From Kryptolebias marmoratus (Eukaryota > Chordata > Actinopteri > Cyprinodontiformes > Rivulidae): DNA of 64,000 nucleotides. The notes under the pieces were generated by a model. The model was given only the letters and a program-made list of their open reading frames with translations. It did not search any database and was not told where the DNA came from. The DNA lies in the NCBI RefSeq assembly GCF_001649575.2, contig NC_051445.1:3945428-4009427 (forward strand). Reading direction: 5' to 3'. The stretch's first letter is position 1. Every line of letters begins with the position of its first letter. The position numbers and the translations under genes are program-made. Of the stretch, positions 34,041-45,325 are shown piece by piece.

Positions 34041-34810
34041 TTTAACTTTTTATGTTATTACTGAATTTATGAACAATTTGGTATGAATTATAGAGAAGTA
34101 TAAGGCTCAGCTTGTCTCAGTGATCATAAAGTTATTAGAAACAATAAAAAGGAACATTACATCGCCCATTCTTGTTTTTATGATATGAGCTCCAGAATCC
34201 TACTCCATTGGCCCTGCAATAGGCTGATGACCTGCTGGTGGTGCACCTCGCTCCTTTCTCATTGACTCCACCAGCTCTTCCTGACCTTGGACAGGATGAA
34301 TAGACAAACGATGAATAAAGCAGACTAAATGATATAAATCCAACTCCATAATGGCACTGAACAAAAAGTCAGAAATAAGACGATGTGGGTGGAAAGATTC
34401 AAAGCAATATGTAGGTCCAGCTGAAGTTTTTGTTATGATTTTAAATATTCTGACGGACTCTGGGGAATGAACAGTGTCAAATGTCAGGATATAATATGTT
34501 GACATTTTCACAAGTAGGAGGCAGAATATTCACCAGAATATTTCAATAAAGCATTTGGGTTTAAAGCAAGAGAGATACTTTAAGAGTAGTGTAATTCTGC
34601 AAACCACAGGGCTGAACTAAGCCAGTCTGATCCGCTGTCTAAAGGACATGAGGACAATTAGCACAGAGCGGCATATAAGGGGGGGGAAATAAATAAAAAT
34701 CAGAGCCTTTATTCTTTTTATGTCTTAATAAAAAGCCCTTAAGGTGGACATATTAGTTGGTTGTACTTTGCTTACAACAACGAGGTATCTTAGCTTAAAA
34801 GTGAAGACTG
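34041..34810. other. Non-coding, includes one repeat fragment
   Basis: Apart from the fragment at 34198-34322, AT-rich sequence with no recognised feature. Confidence 0.5.
34198..34322 (-). repeat. Teleost LINE-like repeat fragment
   Basis: The plus strand shows 'ggccctgcaataggctgatgac', 'ctcattgactccaccagctc' and 'ccttggacaggatgaatagac'. This is the inverted counterpart of the first part of the repeat at 31338. Confidence 0.75.
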
Positions 34811-34960
34811 AAGGCTGCTAACACATCTCACAAGGTCTCACAATATCACAAGATTGTGCGTAACATCATATGCAAGGTTTGACCAAACTGGCTGTAACTG
34901 TGGCCTCATAATAAGATGGTTTTGTGGAAATATGCATTCATTCAAGTAATGCTAGGCCTT
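34811..34960 (+). repeat. Hairpin repeat family, 3' part
   Basis: Shows 'aacacatctcacaaggtctcac', 'aagattgtgcgtaacatc', 'caaggtttgaccaaactggctg', 'cctcataataagatg' and 'atatgcattcattcaagtaatgcta'. 5'-truncated. Confidence 0.8.
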
Positions 34961-35747
34961 CAAATTGTGAGTATGTCTAAAGATGTGATCTAAATAATGT
35001 ATTTCTCTTTAGATTTTAGACAAAATCAGATAAACATCTGTTGGAAGACTTATAGGAGACTTAAATTAAACATAAGCAGAAGGCAAAATGTTTAGAATAA
35101 CTGTTAGGAGAAATGCTTCTTGTCAATGTGCTACAGATGGGAAACATTCTGGAAATTGTTTGAGTCTGAACCCTTTTACAGAAGCTTATTTATAATATAT
35201 GGAACATATATAGTCGGAAAACTTCAGGGCTGCAGCTTCATCTGAATAACTTCACTGAAAAAAACAGAGTCTGATCTGGATTATAACTTGGATGACCACC
35301 AACATGTAATCTTGTGACAACTCCAACATTTCCTGAAGTTTTTATCAAAATCGGTTCATTCGTTTTTAAGTCACCTGGCAAACAGAAAAACAAACAAACA
35401 AACAACCCAACATTTCCAAAAACATAACCTCCATAATAAAGTAGAAGAAGAACAGGAGAAAACAGGTGTGTCGCACTCAGTAAACAAACAGGTGTGATAG
35501 TACAAGTAAAACCAAATGCAATGTTCCAACAAATTGTATTTTTAAAGATAACAGTAACATAACAGTAATGTTTCTGAGTTTATTACTTACTAAAATGTAA
35601 AATCGTAGTGCATCTCTGTTTAAAGACGTGACAGGATATCAAGTGTTTCTTAGAGTCCATAAGTCTTAAATGTTTTTACCATCTCACTTGGGTTCATCAT
35701 TCAAATATACTTTTACTTCTACAGTTTTGTGAATAATGAGAGAACAT
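34961..35747. other. Non-coding, includes one repeat
   Basis: Apart from the repeat at 35262-35446, nothing was recognised. Confidence 0.5.
35262..35446 (+). repeat. 'Cctcc..ggagg' tail repeat, copy 1
   Basis: Contains 'ctgatctggattataacttg', 'tcctgaagtttttatcaaaatc', 'ggttcattcgtttttaagt', 'gcaaacagaaaaacaaacaaac' and 'ataacctccataataaagtag'. It is a second non-coding interspersed family. A related copy lies at 46598-46762, with the end 'aacctccttaacggaggtaac'. Confidence 0.65.
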
Positions 35748-36225
35748 CCATCCATCCATTTTCTGCCCAGACATCCCTCATCCCCAGCTACACTCTCCAG
35801 CTCCTTCTGGGGGATCCCAAAGTACTCCCAGGCCGGGGAGGATACATAATCCCTCCAGCGAGTCTCCTCTCAGTGGGACGTGCCTGGAAGACCTCCAAAA
35901 AGAGGCTTTTAGGAGAAATCCTTAAAAAAAGGCTGACTCCTTTTAATGTGGAGGAGCAGTGGTTCTACTCCAAGATCCCCCCCACAGATTTCAGCCACTT
36001 GTATCCAGGATCTCGTTGTTTTGGTTATGATCCACAACTCATGCCCACAGGTGAGGGCTGAAATAGTGATGAAATCTTTGCCTTTTGACTCAACTTTTTC
36101 TTCACCACAACAAACTAGAGCAACGCCCTCATTATTACCGCCCCCATCCTAAAATCCATCATGAACAAGACTCCCAAATATTTGAACTCCTCCGCACGAG
36201 GCGGAAACCGACCCAGCTCAGAGAT
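35748..36225 (-). mobile_element. Non-LTR retrotransposon 3' end, antisense
   Basis: The plus strand carries the reverse complement of a teleost LINE: 'ccatccatccattttctgcc', 'acatccctcatccccagctac', 'tgggggatcccaaagtactccc', 'ataatccctccagcgagtc', 'cagtgggacgtgcctggaag', 'atgtggaggagcagtggttc', 'cacttgtatccaggatctc', 'tttgccttttgactcaact', 'gaacaagactcccaaatatttg'. Read on the minus strand this is the end of the reverse transcriptase and the following conserved C-terminal region. The 110-codon plus-strand ORF is a shadow. It is 5'-truncated and has internal deletions. Confidence 0.88.
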
Positions 36226-38146
36226 AGAGAGAAAAACTTGATCTATATAAATATTTTAATTTCTGCCTTTTTTGGCATTTCCTTCTGCCTCAGGAATAAC
36301 TTTAATGAAAAATGTCACTTTTACCATCTGATCTTTTTATATTTTTATTTCTGACTATGGTAAATATATATCTCTCATGTTCAGTCTCTTTTGAGAGATT
36401 TATTGCTATGTTTTACAAGTAATTGTAATTTTTTTTATTTGACCATGACAGTTATTGGCCCCTGGTTTGTGTTTTACTTTCTCTATAAAAAGAAGAAACT
36501 CTGTTATATCTTTGCATCCTTTTTATGAGCGGGGCTGAACAGAGCAGGAGAAAAGACAAAGAGTAACAAAGAAACAGGATACTATAAACTCTGGTAAGGT
36601 AAAGGGTGGAAGGTTAACACATTTTGTCAAAGTTTGAATTCAACTTTTGTCTCAGGTGTTGCAGCAAACACCAACTGTTTTGATGGAGATGTGTTAAAGA
36701 AGGAGCAGCTTCTTTTTCTGTACTTCTAGTCTCATAGAGTAAGTCCAATTAAATTTATTTTTACCATCTTTGCCATGGAGAAACTTTCTGAGGCACATAT
36801 ATCACAATTATAAAAAAAATGCCATATCAGTACGCAGCAACATCAAAAATTGTTAGTTGTGATACAGAAATATAGCTAGTTATGAGCTTAAGCAAACCAT
36901 ATTAAACGTTTTTAGTTAATGGTAACGTTTATTAAATTGTGATGGAAAAATAATTTTACAGAACATTTATATCAGCTAAAGCCAAAAAATAAAATCTTTC
37001 TTTGTTTTTCTTGAAGTACATGTTTATTTAGTAACCTCCTGACTAAAAGAAAAGCTCCACAATGCTTGAGGCCTGGGTGCATGGGAGAATAAATTTGTTG
37101 CGGCGGTGCCTCGAGTATATTTTCTTCTACTGAACTTTTCCTGACTGAAGGAGTTGTTCCTCTAGATGGAAAGTCTAAAAATACTCTGTCATTCTGAGCA
37201 CATCTTTATGTATGTAAGACACTGCAGGGGAAGGAGGGTGCTGGGAAGAAGCTCCAATAAGTTAAAGTCTTAGTCCTCACTGCGCCAAAACATGACAACC
37301 TTCCCATGAACCGTCGGAGCATTTCAGTGGGTATTCTTTAGAGGATTTAAAACCAGTACTTCCTGATTAAAGACATTTTAAAGCTGAAAATCAGATACAT
37401 CAAATTGTACCTCCAGGAATTTTTAATCTTAAAATTCTTTAAGCAGGCAACTTATTCAGAAGCTAAATCACAAATATGACAAATATGACCTGGTTCTATA
37501 AGTTCCCGTCCTCAGGCAGTAGTAAAAAGAGATTGATAAGTGAGGAGAAATGTCCCTACACTCAAAAGGAAATATCAGGAGCTGCAGGTGAAACACTGAT
37601 AGGGTTCAATAAATTTAGATTTTACTAGTTTTGAGATCATCTTTTCCTCTAAATGAAAGTTTTATGAATTTTGTGTCACTAGATGTTGTACAGTTGTATA
37701 TTTAACTTTGGCTGTAAAGCAAAGCAAAAGCAAATTAGATTTTTTTTTTAAACTATTTAAAACGATAATAACAACCAAATAAGCTGTAGTTCAACTTTTT
37801 AACACAAAAAATGTGCAAAATACTTGAATTTATTACAAGATTCATAGTGAAAATCTGATTTTTATTAGTTTATTGAGCAGAAAAAAGTATTTTATAAAGG
37901 AGGCAAATTTGAGCTCCTGACTTGGATTTCTATTTTTTACCTTTAATTGATTTTTAAAGTTTTTCTTTTTCTGATTCAAACAAGCCTCAAGTTTGCATAC
38001 AGATTACCAAAACTATCTGAAAGCACAAAGCAGCTTGTTTTGTGTGCTGCTGTTGATTTATTCCGCCATCTAGAAATAGTTTTTATCCTCTATATAGAAC
38101 TAGCAATAACTTTACACTTCAGACGGCTGGGTGAGCTATCCTCAGC
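36226..38146. other. AT-rich non-coding, nothing recognised
   Basis: No exon, RNA gene or named repeat was recognised. Confidence 0.5.
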
Positions 38147-38556
38147 GTATTATCGCCTGCTGCCACAGCCGAAGTGATAATGCTTTTTGCCCACGTCTGT
38201 GTGTGAAAGAGTGCTAAAGGTACTGACACACACACATCTACGAAGTATTTCATGAACCACTGAATGGATTTTTAATTAAACTTTCTGAAAGTAATAATAT
38301 ATCATACATCTACAACCGATTAACTTTAGGAGTCAATTCAATTTAAGATGGTTGCCACAGCTAATCAGCATTAGCCAACACAACTCAGTCACATTTGCAG
38401 ATTTTGACCCAAAGTGTTGGTAGTAACTGAGAATCATTTACAACACATACTATGAGTGTGACATCTCACAATACAGCATGAAATTGATGTTATTTTCAAG
38501 GTTCGACCAAAACAAACATATTTCATTGCATGATATGTGTTCCTTCAAAGAAAGAC
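38147..38556 (+). repeat. Hairpin repeat family, full-length type copy
   Basis: Best copy in the window. It opens with TATTATCGCCTGCTGCC and pairs with TGATAA (38175-38180). Then come 'ttgcccacgtctgtgtgtg', 'catgaaccactgaatggatttttaa', 'ctttctgaaagtaa', 'catctacaaccgatt', 'agatggttgccacagctaa', 'ggtagtaactgagaatcat', 'atctcacaatacagc', 'aaggttcgaccaaaac' and 'gcatgatatgtgttccttcaaag'. There is no ORF. It is probably a non-autonomous DNA element about 410 bp long. Confidence 0.9.
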
Positions 38557-40033
38557 TGATTTACTTTTTAGTGTTGCGACTGACTGAGGTGGCTGATTCT
38601 ACCTTCAACCCTCTCACCTCGTCCACTTCTTATGACTTCAGTTTATACTTTTTTCATTTTGATGCAGAATTCAAAAATATGCAAAGGAGTGTAACACTCA
38701 GTGAGCACAAAATCAATCATCCAGAGTTGGTAATAATGTCTGTGTTTTTATTGAAATTGAACAGAGCAAAATTGTTAAAGATCCGTCTGTAAAAAATGTG
38801 ACAGAGAAAAACGTGTTTGTTGTTTAAGTTAATGGACTTTATTTCTCTGGTAAACTGTTTCTGGAACATCCAGCTGCCTGATGAAGACTAGGTTGTTTCT
38901 GATTTTTAATTAGATTATACAAAGCTTGATATATAGAAAAGGACATTAAAAATGCCAGGATTTGGGTCTTAAAAGATTCCTGCTGGGACCACCATGGTGT
39001 CGTGAGTCACTTTGATAAGATTTCAGGAGAAACTGCAGCTTCCTGCGGTGCTGATTCTGAACCTTTTTGGCTGTAATTATTCTATGACAAGCAGAATATT
39101 ACCATTGACCTGATTTGCACTGGAGCTAACGGATAAGCCATGCTACCAATTTGCATTTGAGTAGTTAGGATTTCATAAAATGAGGACGTTGACGTTTTTA
39201 TTATTGTTGTTAATATTCAAGTAGGGATGCTTAAGATGTTCTGGCTGAAATAAATTTAGTGAGGTACACAACAATACATTCTTTTTCCCAATGAAAATAA
39301 CACCCAAGCTAAAACATTGCAAAAATGTTGTTATGGCTATGACTCAGTCTACTGGGAATACATCCAGGGAAGTAAATTGTGTGATTTACTTAGTGACAGA
39401 GTTTTTGAAAGAGATGTGATGGTTTTTAATCAAATGCAACTCACAGAATTGTGGTTACATTTGATTAATTAGCTGCTTGCAGACACAACATCATGAAAAA
39501 AGGTTGCTGCACGTATCACACCAACCTCTGCCACAGAGTATGCAGTTTTCTGGCAAAATGATTGGGTTTATAACTGTAAAATGAATGACTATATATATAT
39601 AATCCATCTGTTCATACTTAAACAGTTTGTTTTCTGCAACCCTGCATGGAAAAGTGGGTAAAGAAAATGGATGAATGGGTTTTATAGTCCACTTTCAAGG
39701 TGTGTTTTAGTGTTTTAAAGGAGAGAAGACCAGACGCACACACACAACACGAGCACTGCTCTCGTACAATTAATCAACAGTGATAGAGTTTATTAGAGGA
39801 AAGTGTAATATTTTCAGTATTTCAGAGGCAAAGTATTACCTTTAAGACTGAGAACAATTTGTCTGATAGGAAAGTTATTGAAGTCTTAAAATTGACATTT
39901 TCTAGATACAGACCATCTGAACGGAAAGTTAACTGAAAGTGATTTTATAATGTGCCAAAAGACACCTAATCTGTAGAAAACTCTTTGTCTTTCCTATCAG
40001 TGGCATGTATTCTTTACCTGCTTCTCCTTTCCA
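38557..40033. other. Non-coding with minor repeats
   Basis: Contains a repeat tail (39630-39680) and a short AT run (39589-39602). The 104-codon ORF at 38478-38792 starts inside the hairpin repeat and is unlikely to be coding. Confidence 0.5.
39630..39680 (-). repeat. Teleost LINE-like repeat tail
   Basis: The plus strand shows 'tgcaaccctgcatgg', 'aagtgggtaaagaaaatgg' and 'atgaatggg', the terminal segment of the repeat at 31338 in inverse orientation. Confidence 0.65.
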
Positions 40034-40303
40034 GGTCACAGGCAGCTGGTGCAGGGGACACCCTGGACAGGTCGCTAGTCCATCACAGGGACACACAGAT
40101 ACAAATGAGACAACCATTCACACTCTCACCCAGTTACCAATTTACCTAACATGCATGTTTTTAGTCTGTGGGAGGAAATGGAAGTACGCTGAGTAAACCC
40201 ACGTGAGGACAGGGAGAACATGTAAACTCCATCAAGAAAGATCCCAGGTCAGGGAACCTTCTTACTGGGAGGTGACAGCTCTAACCACTGCACCACTGTG
40301 CCA
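40034..40303 (+). repeat. Common teleost LINE-like repeat
   Basis: Second long copy of the 31338 family: 'gtcacaggcagctggtgc', 'ggacaccctggacaggtcgc', 'tagtccatcacaggg', 'acaaccattcacactctcacc', 'gcatgtttttagtctgtggg', 'agggagaacatgtaaactcc' and the end 'ctaaccactgcaccactgtgcc'. Retains the 3' terminus missing from the copy at 31338. Confidence 0.88.
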
Positions 40304-40804
40304 GTGGTATACAACTTTCATTATTCACCTCCTCTGGCAAGTGAACAGTAACAGATTGATGAGGTGAGGTGAGAAAAGAGAAGGCGATGACGCACTTTGG
40401 TTTAGTTAGACTTGAAGCCAAGTAGCTCATTTGATGCTAAAATAAAAACTGAATTGTTAATTACAAAGAACAGGTGTTTGGCAATTAGCAACCAGAAGAG
40501 AATGAGACGGAACAAAACAAACCAACACACAACAAAAGCCTCACAGACAGAACGTCAAAGCTGACAACCCACTGAATGCGACGCAGCAAATATTTATTTT
40601 ATTATCATTTTGGTCAAATCACCCACCGTTAAATATGTAACAACTAACTCTGTGAGGTTTTAAACATTTGTGCGTCAACAACTTCACAAGTTCAATAACT
40701 GGGGTACTTAGTCCAGTTTTGTTAATTCTAACACAAGAATAAAGTTTTGATGTTAATGAAATATGTTAAAAAGGCAAAAAGAAAGTAAGAATTAGAAAGT
40801 AATG
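40304..40804. other. Non-coding, nothing recognised
   Basis: AT-rich spacer without recognised features. Confidence 0.5.
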
Positions 40805-41095
40805 TACTTCTACAACTAGGTAACCTAATTCAAGATGGCTGCCACAGCTAATCAACCTTACTCATATTTGTTATGGCTATGATTCAGTCCAGATACTGAG
40901 CTAAACTTTGATGTGGTAGTAGCTGAGAGTCATTCACAACACATACTTCAAGTGCTGACACATCTCACAATACTGCATGAACTTATTTACAAGTTAAGAC
41001 TAAAATGGCCACAACTCTGACCTCAAAGATGCTCCTAGTTTTAAACTTTGTCATAAAAGGCGGGAGAAACGATTCCCTTCAAGGAATGTTAGTTT
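40805..41095 (+). repeat. Hairpin repeat family, 5'-truncated
   Basis: Shows 'aattcaagatggctgccacagc', 'tcaaccttactcat', 'agatactgagctaaac', 'gatgtggtagtagctgagag', 'catctcacaatactgcatg', 'aaaggcgggagaaacgattcccttcaaggaatg'-type end (given here in parts). The 3' end is well preserved; the hairpin is absent. Confidence 0.85.
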
Positions 41096-42083
41096 CACTT
41101 TATATTTAAAAGACCAGCTTAACCCATTACAAAAAGAAAACATTTTTAGTGGAAAAATAGCCCCTGAGCTTGTGACAAAACAATAAAAGCCCAAGTTTTA
41201 GTCTGAAAATAAAATAAAAAGAACATTCAAGCAGCAGATCCCATTAAATTTCATAAAACGTGTTGTGAGCATGTTTTTGAGACAACAGCAGACAGATTGA
41301 AGTTATTTTTCTCTGTTTCTCCACATCGACACAGTTGCTGCCCTTTGGCTGTCTGTGGAAGAACGAGTCAGCCTGATCAATTCAGCAAAAAAAAAAAAAA
41401 ACTTTCTGTGCCTCCTTGCACCCAAGGAGCTGATTCCCCGCTGAGAGGCAGCCACAGATTCTGCTCTCTAATAACAGCAGTGGTGACGCAGCACACAGCC
41501 TTGATTCCAGAGCGGCAAATCAGCGTGACAGCTACTTTAAGCTGCACATCACTGCTCCAGGCCCCCCTCCGTCACCGCCTGCCCTGTCCCATGCTACTGC
41601 GAGGGAATGTGGCGCGAATTAAAAATCTGTAGTACATGTCATGACTGAGCCACCCAGTTTGAGTGAGTCCCAGTCAGGGAGAGACGGTGGCGGGACTGTT
41701 GAAGTTAATGAATGTGCAAAGGCTGCTGGGAAAAATAGCCAGATTTTATGAAACTTTCAAGAGTCCAATTGTAAAATTGGGTCAGAGTAATTTATAACGA
41801 ACAAAAAAAAGAGAGCAATTCATCACTGAAGCTTATGAGCAAAAGGCAACTATATATATAGTTCTAATAAAGACTTCATGAACTCAATTTAACTTTATTT
41901 ATCGAGCACCTTTAAAATACAGATGCAGATCAAAACACTTTACTGAACAAAAAATAGATGATAAAAGAAGAAAAAAATCAGTTTTTAAGGCAGACTTCAT
42001 TAAACAAGTTTTGCAAAACTTCTTAGAAACAAAAAATGCTTTTAAAATTAAAATAGTTTAATTTTATGCTGAGAAATGAAGAA
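41096..42083. other. Non-coding with one repeat start
   Basis: Includes an A run (about 41385-41400), a somewhat GC-richer patch 41400-41700 and, at 41885-41955, a short repeat start listed separately. No exon was recognised. Confidence 0.45.
41885..41955 (+). repeat. 'Tttatttat..gcacttt' repeat start
   Basis: 'aactttatttatcgagcacct', followed by 'aaatacagatgcagatcaaaac' and 'actttactgaac', matches the opening of the repeat at 59846. Only the first 70 bases or so are clear. Confidence 0.6.
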
Positions 42084-42472
42084 GTTGTAGCCGTTTTGGT
42101 TAAACCTTGAACAATCGTTTGGCACCATCTCGCTTGATGTGTCAGAGCTCACAGGATGTGTTGGAAAGGACTCTCAGCTACTACCACATCACATTTTAGC
42201 TCGACATCTATACATTTGACTAAGTTAAAGACATTTTTTGTTGGCTAATGTTGATTAGCTGTGGCAGCCATCTTGATTTGAATTGAACACAAAAACTAAT
42301 CAGTTCCAGATGTTCCAGACACCCAGAGTTTCATTAAAATCAGTTCAGTGGTTCAAAAGATTTATTTTAGTTTTGCTAACAGACAGATAAAGAGTCTAAC
42401 ACACACACACACACACACACACTTGAGCAAAAAAAACATCACCATTTCGCCCTTGGCCGTGGGCAATAAATA
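42084..42472 (-). repeat. Hairpin repeat family, near-full minus copy
   Basis: Reads inverted: 'gccgttttggttaaaccttga', 'ctctcagctactaccacatca', 'gctaatgttgattagctgtgg', 'cagccatcttgatttg', 'gtttcattaaaatcagttcagtgg', an (AC)n run (42399-42422) and the hairpin end CATTTCGCCCTTGGCCGTGGGCAATAAA. The AC run sits where plus copies have TG-rich sequence, so the microsatellite grew inside the element. Confidence 0.88.
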
Positions 42473-44740
42473 TAATGTAGACGTAACAAATTTTAGCAGT
42501 ATTGTTATTGACTTACCTTCAGTTTATTTATATTGTGTCAATTTTTACCAAACGTCTCTGGATATTATACACTCAAATAAATAAAAAAAATGGTAACTAA
42601 ATAAATAATAATGATGCAACTCAGTACTTCTTGGGACATAAAAACATTTGCTTTGCTACATATTGTTCGTATAGCAGCTACATAATAAATCACAACTGAG
42701 TGAGTATAATAAATAATCTGAATAATCTGACTTTTTGAGAACTGTCACAATGTTTCCAGAAGTGCTGATGTGTTTTTTAGATGATTTTAGAGAAAACCAT
42801 CAAGTATGTTTTGTTCAGGGAAGATATTATCTATCCAGACTCAAAAACAAAAAAACTGAGACAGAAATAAAAAACAAAACAAAAAAAGGACACACAATAA
42901 ACTGATAATAATATTACTTCCACCCCTCACACACACACACACACAACACAAAACTCAAAAACACTACATCTGGTCAAGCTTATAATTTAAATGCTGGTGT
43001 TCTGAAGACACAATTGTCAACATTTATGAGATAAACACTGAGCTGAATTTTGAGAAGATTATCTCTAACTATAATAAGACAATTTATGGTAAATTAAATC
43101 AAAACTATTTCCCATGTGCAATAAATCCAAGTCAGATTGTGAACATTGCACAGCTGCATGTAGAAGTCATCCCTCACTGATCTGCTGCTGATGGTTTAAA
43201 TCAGAAAACTAAACTCCCCCCTCACATGAGAACTCCTGACTCCGTATGAAGGTTCACAAGGTTTTTAAGCTGTCTTCAATTTGTTGGTGGAGGTTGTTTC
43301 TCAGCAGATCCCCCGTAAGTCTCCCAAAGAGATTCTCCCCACCTCCTCTCCAGCTCCCCCAGCCCCACACTCCTCTCACACAGAAGGAGTTCCATTAAAA
43401 ATGTGGGGGAGCAGGAGGTAACTGGATAGCTGCAGGCTCATCAGAGTGGCTTGATATAATGAAGACCACATGGTTCAGTAGGTGGTGTGTGTGTGTGTGG
43501 GTTGCACACAAAAAAAAGTGAAATTTTGTACTTTGGGGAGACAAACTCCGCAGGGATGAATGTTTAGATAAGGTGAGCAGTATGGGAGTGAAACTGATGA
43601 GAAGTTTAAAAGAAACATCTTATGCGCTTACACAAAATGGAACCTGAAGGACCGTCCTTTTTAAACAAATCTTAATTAAAGAAAGAGTTGACTCCTCCTC
43701 ACTCTGTTTTGGTATTAGATATTATTTGACAACTCTGCATGAAGGAGGGAAACGTGCAAATATATCCAACCTTCCATAGTTATAACTTCAGAATAAATCA
43801 GAATAAATGGCTTGTTTTATAGAAAATTGCCAAATATATTTGCTTGAAAGTTAAACACAAATGTTCATTTAAAAAAGAAAAGGAAAAATATAATTTAAAC
43901 AAAGAGACTTGTGAATTATTTTTTAAGGACTGACATATTTCTCTTAAGGATTTTTGCATACCACCATGGTTATGATTTCTACCCACTTTATGATACTTAA
44001 GTTTTTTATTAGAATTAATAAGGAGCTTTGCAACAATTAACAGTGCTTAAGCCAATATCTCAGTTATATCCTAACTTTATCACAGGACCTTGTCTTAAGT
44101 TGTTACACAAACTAAAATTCAAAGCTTCAAAGTGACTTTAGTTACTGCAGATCAATGAAAATTTATCTTGAAAGTCAGACATGCTGCAGTTTGTACGGCA
44201 TTGCTCACTTTTTAAATGTATTATATAACACACTTCACATTTTATTTAATAATTCTCAAGTGTTATCACTCTGAGCTGTCGAGCCAAGGTCAAATGGAAT
44301 GTACATTCTTGTCTCTTCATTTTCTGACAACTTAATAAAACTCCTCGTAGACCTCAATCGTTTCAATGTGGCCTGTTTTACTGCCCCCATCACACCTGAG
44401 GCTTTTTCCAATGCATACATGATAAGGCCATTTCATGCAGCCGTCAGAGATAAAGTTCAGGGTTCGCTCCGTTTTTTCTTCTTCTTGTTTAAAGCTTTTG
44501 GGGAGAAGCTGTTACACGCAGAGGGGAAAGATAGAAAAACTTAGACTGTGGGATTAAAAAGTGTGTGTGCTCTTGTTTGTGTGTTTCATGAAGAATGTGT
44601 GATTTTGGCCCTGACTTATCTCTTTGTTTGTAGATTGTTTAAAGCAATTGTTGAGTAAAATGCAGAAACTTCAACATTACAGGAAAAGAAAACAGCTGGG
44701 ATGTGAACAGAGGGTTCAACTTTAATCAAAGACAAGGTTT
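42473..44740. other. Non-coding with microsatellites
   Basis: Contains (AC)n at 42928-42945 and (GT)n at 43484-43498, and a C-rich, less AT-rich block at 43160-43460 that is free of recognised repeats. No gene was recognised. Confidence 0.45.
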
Positions 44741-45030
44741 TTATTATCACTTAGCTGCTGAAGTCAAGAGGTGAAAATGTTTTTGCCCATGTCTATGATT
44801 GTTTGTATGTAGATTTTAATGAAACTCTAAAAATGTAATCACTGGATGTACATCTACAACTGATTCATTTTAGAGTTATAATTCAAGCTGGTCACCACAG
44901 CTAACTGATCTTAAGAGACAAAAATGGCTGTAAAGTTTGGTGCGGTAGTGGCTGAGCGTTATGTCCAACACATGCTCTGAGCTCTACACGATGTAACATA
45001 TTTTTGCTTAAAACTTTGGCTTAAAATGTT
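44741..45030 (+). repeat. Hairpin repeat family, copy A of a pair
   Basis: Begins at TTATTATCACTTAGCTGCTG with the pairing partner GAGGTGAAAATG, then 'tttttgcccatgtctatg', 'gattttaatgaaactct', 'ggatgtacatctacaactgatt', 'tggtgcggtagtggctgagcg'. The 3' third is lost. Confidence 0.85.
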
Positions 45031-45325
45031 TGCATCAACTGAGCAAAAAGATCTCATGAACCATTAGATTGATTTTAGTGAAACTCTCGAAAGTAATCAT
45101 AGGATATACAACCCAATTAAAGATGGCCAACACAGCTAATTAACCTTCGCCAACACAAACGTTGCTATATTCTGTCAGTTTTACACACATTGAGCTGAAC
45201 TTGGTGAGGTAGTATCTGAGAGTAATCCTCAATGCATCATCTGAGCACAAAAAACCTCACAAGATCCTTCAGTATCACACAGCTACCACAAGTCTCTGAT
45301 TTAATCACCTTTGACATGATAGAAA
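45031..45325 (+). repeat. Hairpin repeat family, copy B of a pair
   Basis: Directly follows copy A in the same orientation: 'gatctcatgaaccattagattg', 'gaaactctcgaaagtaatcatagg', 'aagatggccaacacagctaatt', 'ttgagctgaacttggtgagg'. It lacks the hairpin. The head-to-tail arrangement suggests insertion of one copy next to or into another. Confidence 0.82.

Noticed and set aside
35729..36061. 110-codon plus-strand ORF
   Set aside because: It is the shadow of an antisense LINE fragment.
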